The notes below the pieces were generated by a model. It was not told the origin of the DNA. It saw only the letters and a program-made list of their open reading frames with translations, and searched no databases. From assembly GCA_963677445.2 (NCBI GenBank), contig CAXXGF010000064.1, forward strand, positions 32,925 through 96,924: 64,000 nucleotides of DNA, given 5' to 3'. The position numbers were made by a program, and so were the translations under genes. Origin of the DNA: G963677445 sp963677445 (lineage in GTDB: Bacteria > Bacteroidota > Ignavibacteria > Ignavibacteriales > Melioribacteraceae). Of this stretch, positions 63,069 through 64,000 are shown in pieces. Every line of letters begins with the position of its first letter. Position 1 is the stretch's first letter.

Positions 63069-63462
63069 ATAATCCCAGCCCACTCCGGGAAAAAATGAAC
63101 AACATAAAAATAATATCCCAGGCCTGACACGCAACATTTTTGTGGGACACGCGGGACGAATTCACCGGCTAATATTTTACGTTATATGGCAAATTGTTTT
63201 CTCAGTTACATGGCAAATGTAGAAAAGGGAGTAGATGACAAATTTTATCCTTTTCCTGTTCTTAATGTAATTTATATTGGAGAGTGATACGGCATTTATT
63301 TTGGCAGGAAGATATTGATAAACGGTTAATATACCGATTTCGGAATTTTGGAGAGTATGAAGGTTCGTGGAAATTACGGACTCATCCCCGGCGGGGAGTT
63401 ATCCGGGTTGTTAAAGAGAAAACTCGGCGCTGCCGGCCGGGGCCTTCTCCTTCAAAAATTAA
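63069..63462. other. Gene-free stretch
   Basis: No gene or repeat is recognised. A short open frame at 63284-63625 overlaps the lipocalin gene on the other strand and is a shadow. Confidence 0.4.
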
Positions 63463-64000
63463 CTATTGCCGGTTTTGTTCAGTGAAAATTAATTTGTTCT
63501 TCTCAAAACCGTTTTTTCGCAAAATCGTAAAAATTTCTTCTTTTGCCGCTTCTTCTATTTCAGGCGTTCTGCTTAAAATCCAGGCATATTTACGGGATGG
63601 GGTGCCTACAACCGCCCAGTTGTAATCTTCATCAAGTCCGATAATCCAGTAATCACCCCAAAAGAGGTTGATTCCGAAAATGCTTACAAAACTTACTTCG
63701 AGCTTTGAGTTTGTTTTTGTATCAACTATTTCGGCTATGCCTTCCGATTCATCATATTCACCATCCTCTTCAAGGCATCTGTTGAGGACAGAAATAGAAC
63801 TGTCTTCTTTCAGACTGTAAGTCGCTGTAACGTTACAATCACAATCACTCTGAAAACTATTGGGCAACCTGGCAATTTCATACCAAAGGCCCGCATACTT
63901 TTCAAGGTCAACATAACCAACAACTTCAGGATCTGAAGAAAGCTCCTGACCTGATGCCTGAATATGAAAGAATATCAGGAGCATGTAAACAATCAGAGCT
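63463..64000 (-). CDS. Lipocalin (Blc-like), N-terminus outside window
   Basis: The frame ends at 63463 and is open to the right edge. The ATG at 63984 lies inside a hydrophobic signal sequence (ALIVYMLLIFFHIQASGQ), so the true start is probably just outside. Lipocalin hallmarks are VDLEKYAGLWYEIARLPNSF, the CDCNVTATYSL segment, GDYWIIGLDEDYNWAVVGTP and the final YAWILSRTPEIEE. Blc-type lipocalins bind fatty acids or lysophospholipids in the envelope and help in membrane maintenance or stress. There is no lipobox in the visible part. Confidence 0.88.
   Translation of the reverse strand, partial: ALIVYMLLIFFHIQASGQELSSDPEVVGYVDLEKYAGLWYEIARLPNSFQSDCDCNVTATYSLKEDSSISVLNRCLEEDGEYDESEGIAEIVDTKTNSKLEVSFVSIFGINLFWGDYWIIGLDEDYNWAVVGTPSRKYAWILSRTPEIEEAAKEEIFTILRKNGFEKNKLIFTEQNRQ

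Overview
The window reads as a chromosome segment of an A+T-rich, Gram-negative bacterium of the FCB group, most likely Ignavibacteria or a close relative. The best evidence is a secreted beta-propeller (53515-55896) ending in a type IX secretion sorting domain with the NYPNPFNPTT motif. Lipoboxes, a lipocalin, an RlpA lipoprotein, TIGR03545/TIGR03546 proteins and one Bacteroidetes-style promoter (TTTG, 20 bases, TACCTTTG, before enolase) agree. This placement is an inference; the window has no rRNA.

Housekeeping genes are scattered. They are an aminotransferase coupled to ATP-type PEP carboxykinase (2718-5590), class I fructose-bisphosphate aldolase (14362-15408), enolase (58734-60032), glutamine synthetase (60158-61540), SlyD-type prolyl isomerase, CutC and one tRNA-Arg(CCT). 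Aldolase, enolase and PEP carboxykinase all serve lower glycolysis or gluconeogenesis, and the aminotransferase can supply oxaloacetate.

Between them lies much accessory DNA. 8544-14056 holds the most striking locus: a 1705-residue protein with a CHAT caspase-like protease, a STAND/NACHT-type NTPase and 17 almost identical 40-residue TPR units. It is translationally coupled to a small protein resembling EACC1 (effector-associated constant component). I read this as an NTP-dependent conflict or immunity system. Next come a type II restriction-modification pair with a BglII-like active site (17319-18883), Fic and DUF1016 nuclease genes (21392-23397), a PIN/antitoxin pair, ParDE, a DUF4160/DUF2442 pair, and decayed mobile mystery A/B, RelE-like and AlbA-like remnants. 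35431-40654 is a sensor kinase locus broken by single-base losses in homopolymers. 50531-52381 is a flavoprotein/TetR operon with a candidate operator.

Two insertion sequences are well delimited. An IS5/IS1182-type element (48672-50336) has 6-bp target duplications, and a paralogous repeat at 40673-40862 shows the empty site. An IS1634-type element (56394-58080) has 17-bp terminal repeats. Intergenic DNA carries at least three dispersed repeat families, and one forms long inverted arms around a lipoprotein gene at 44-45 kb.

Several genes are frameshifted by exactly one missing base in a homopolymer. This could be real decay or uncorrected assembly error, and should be settled before any of them is called a pseudogene.
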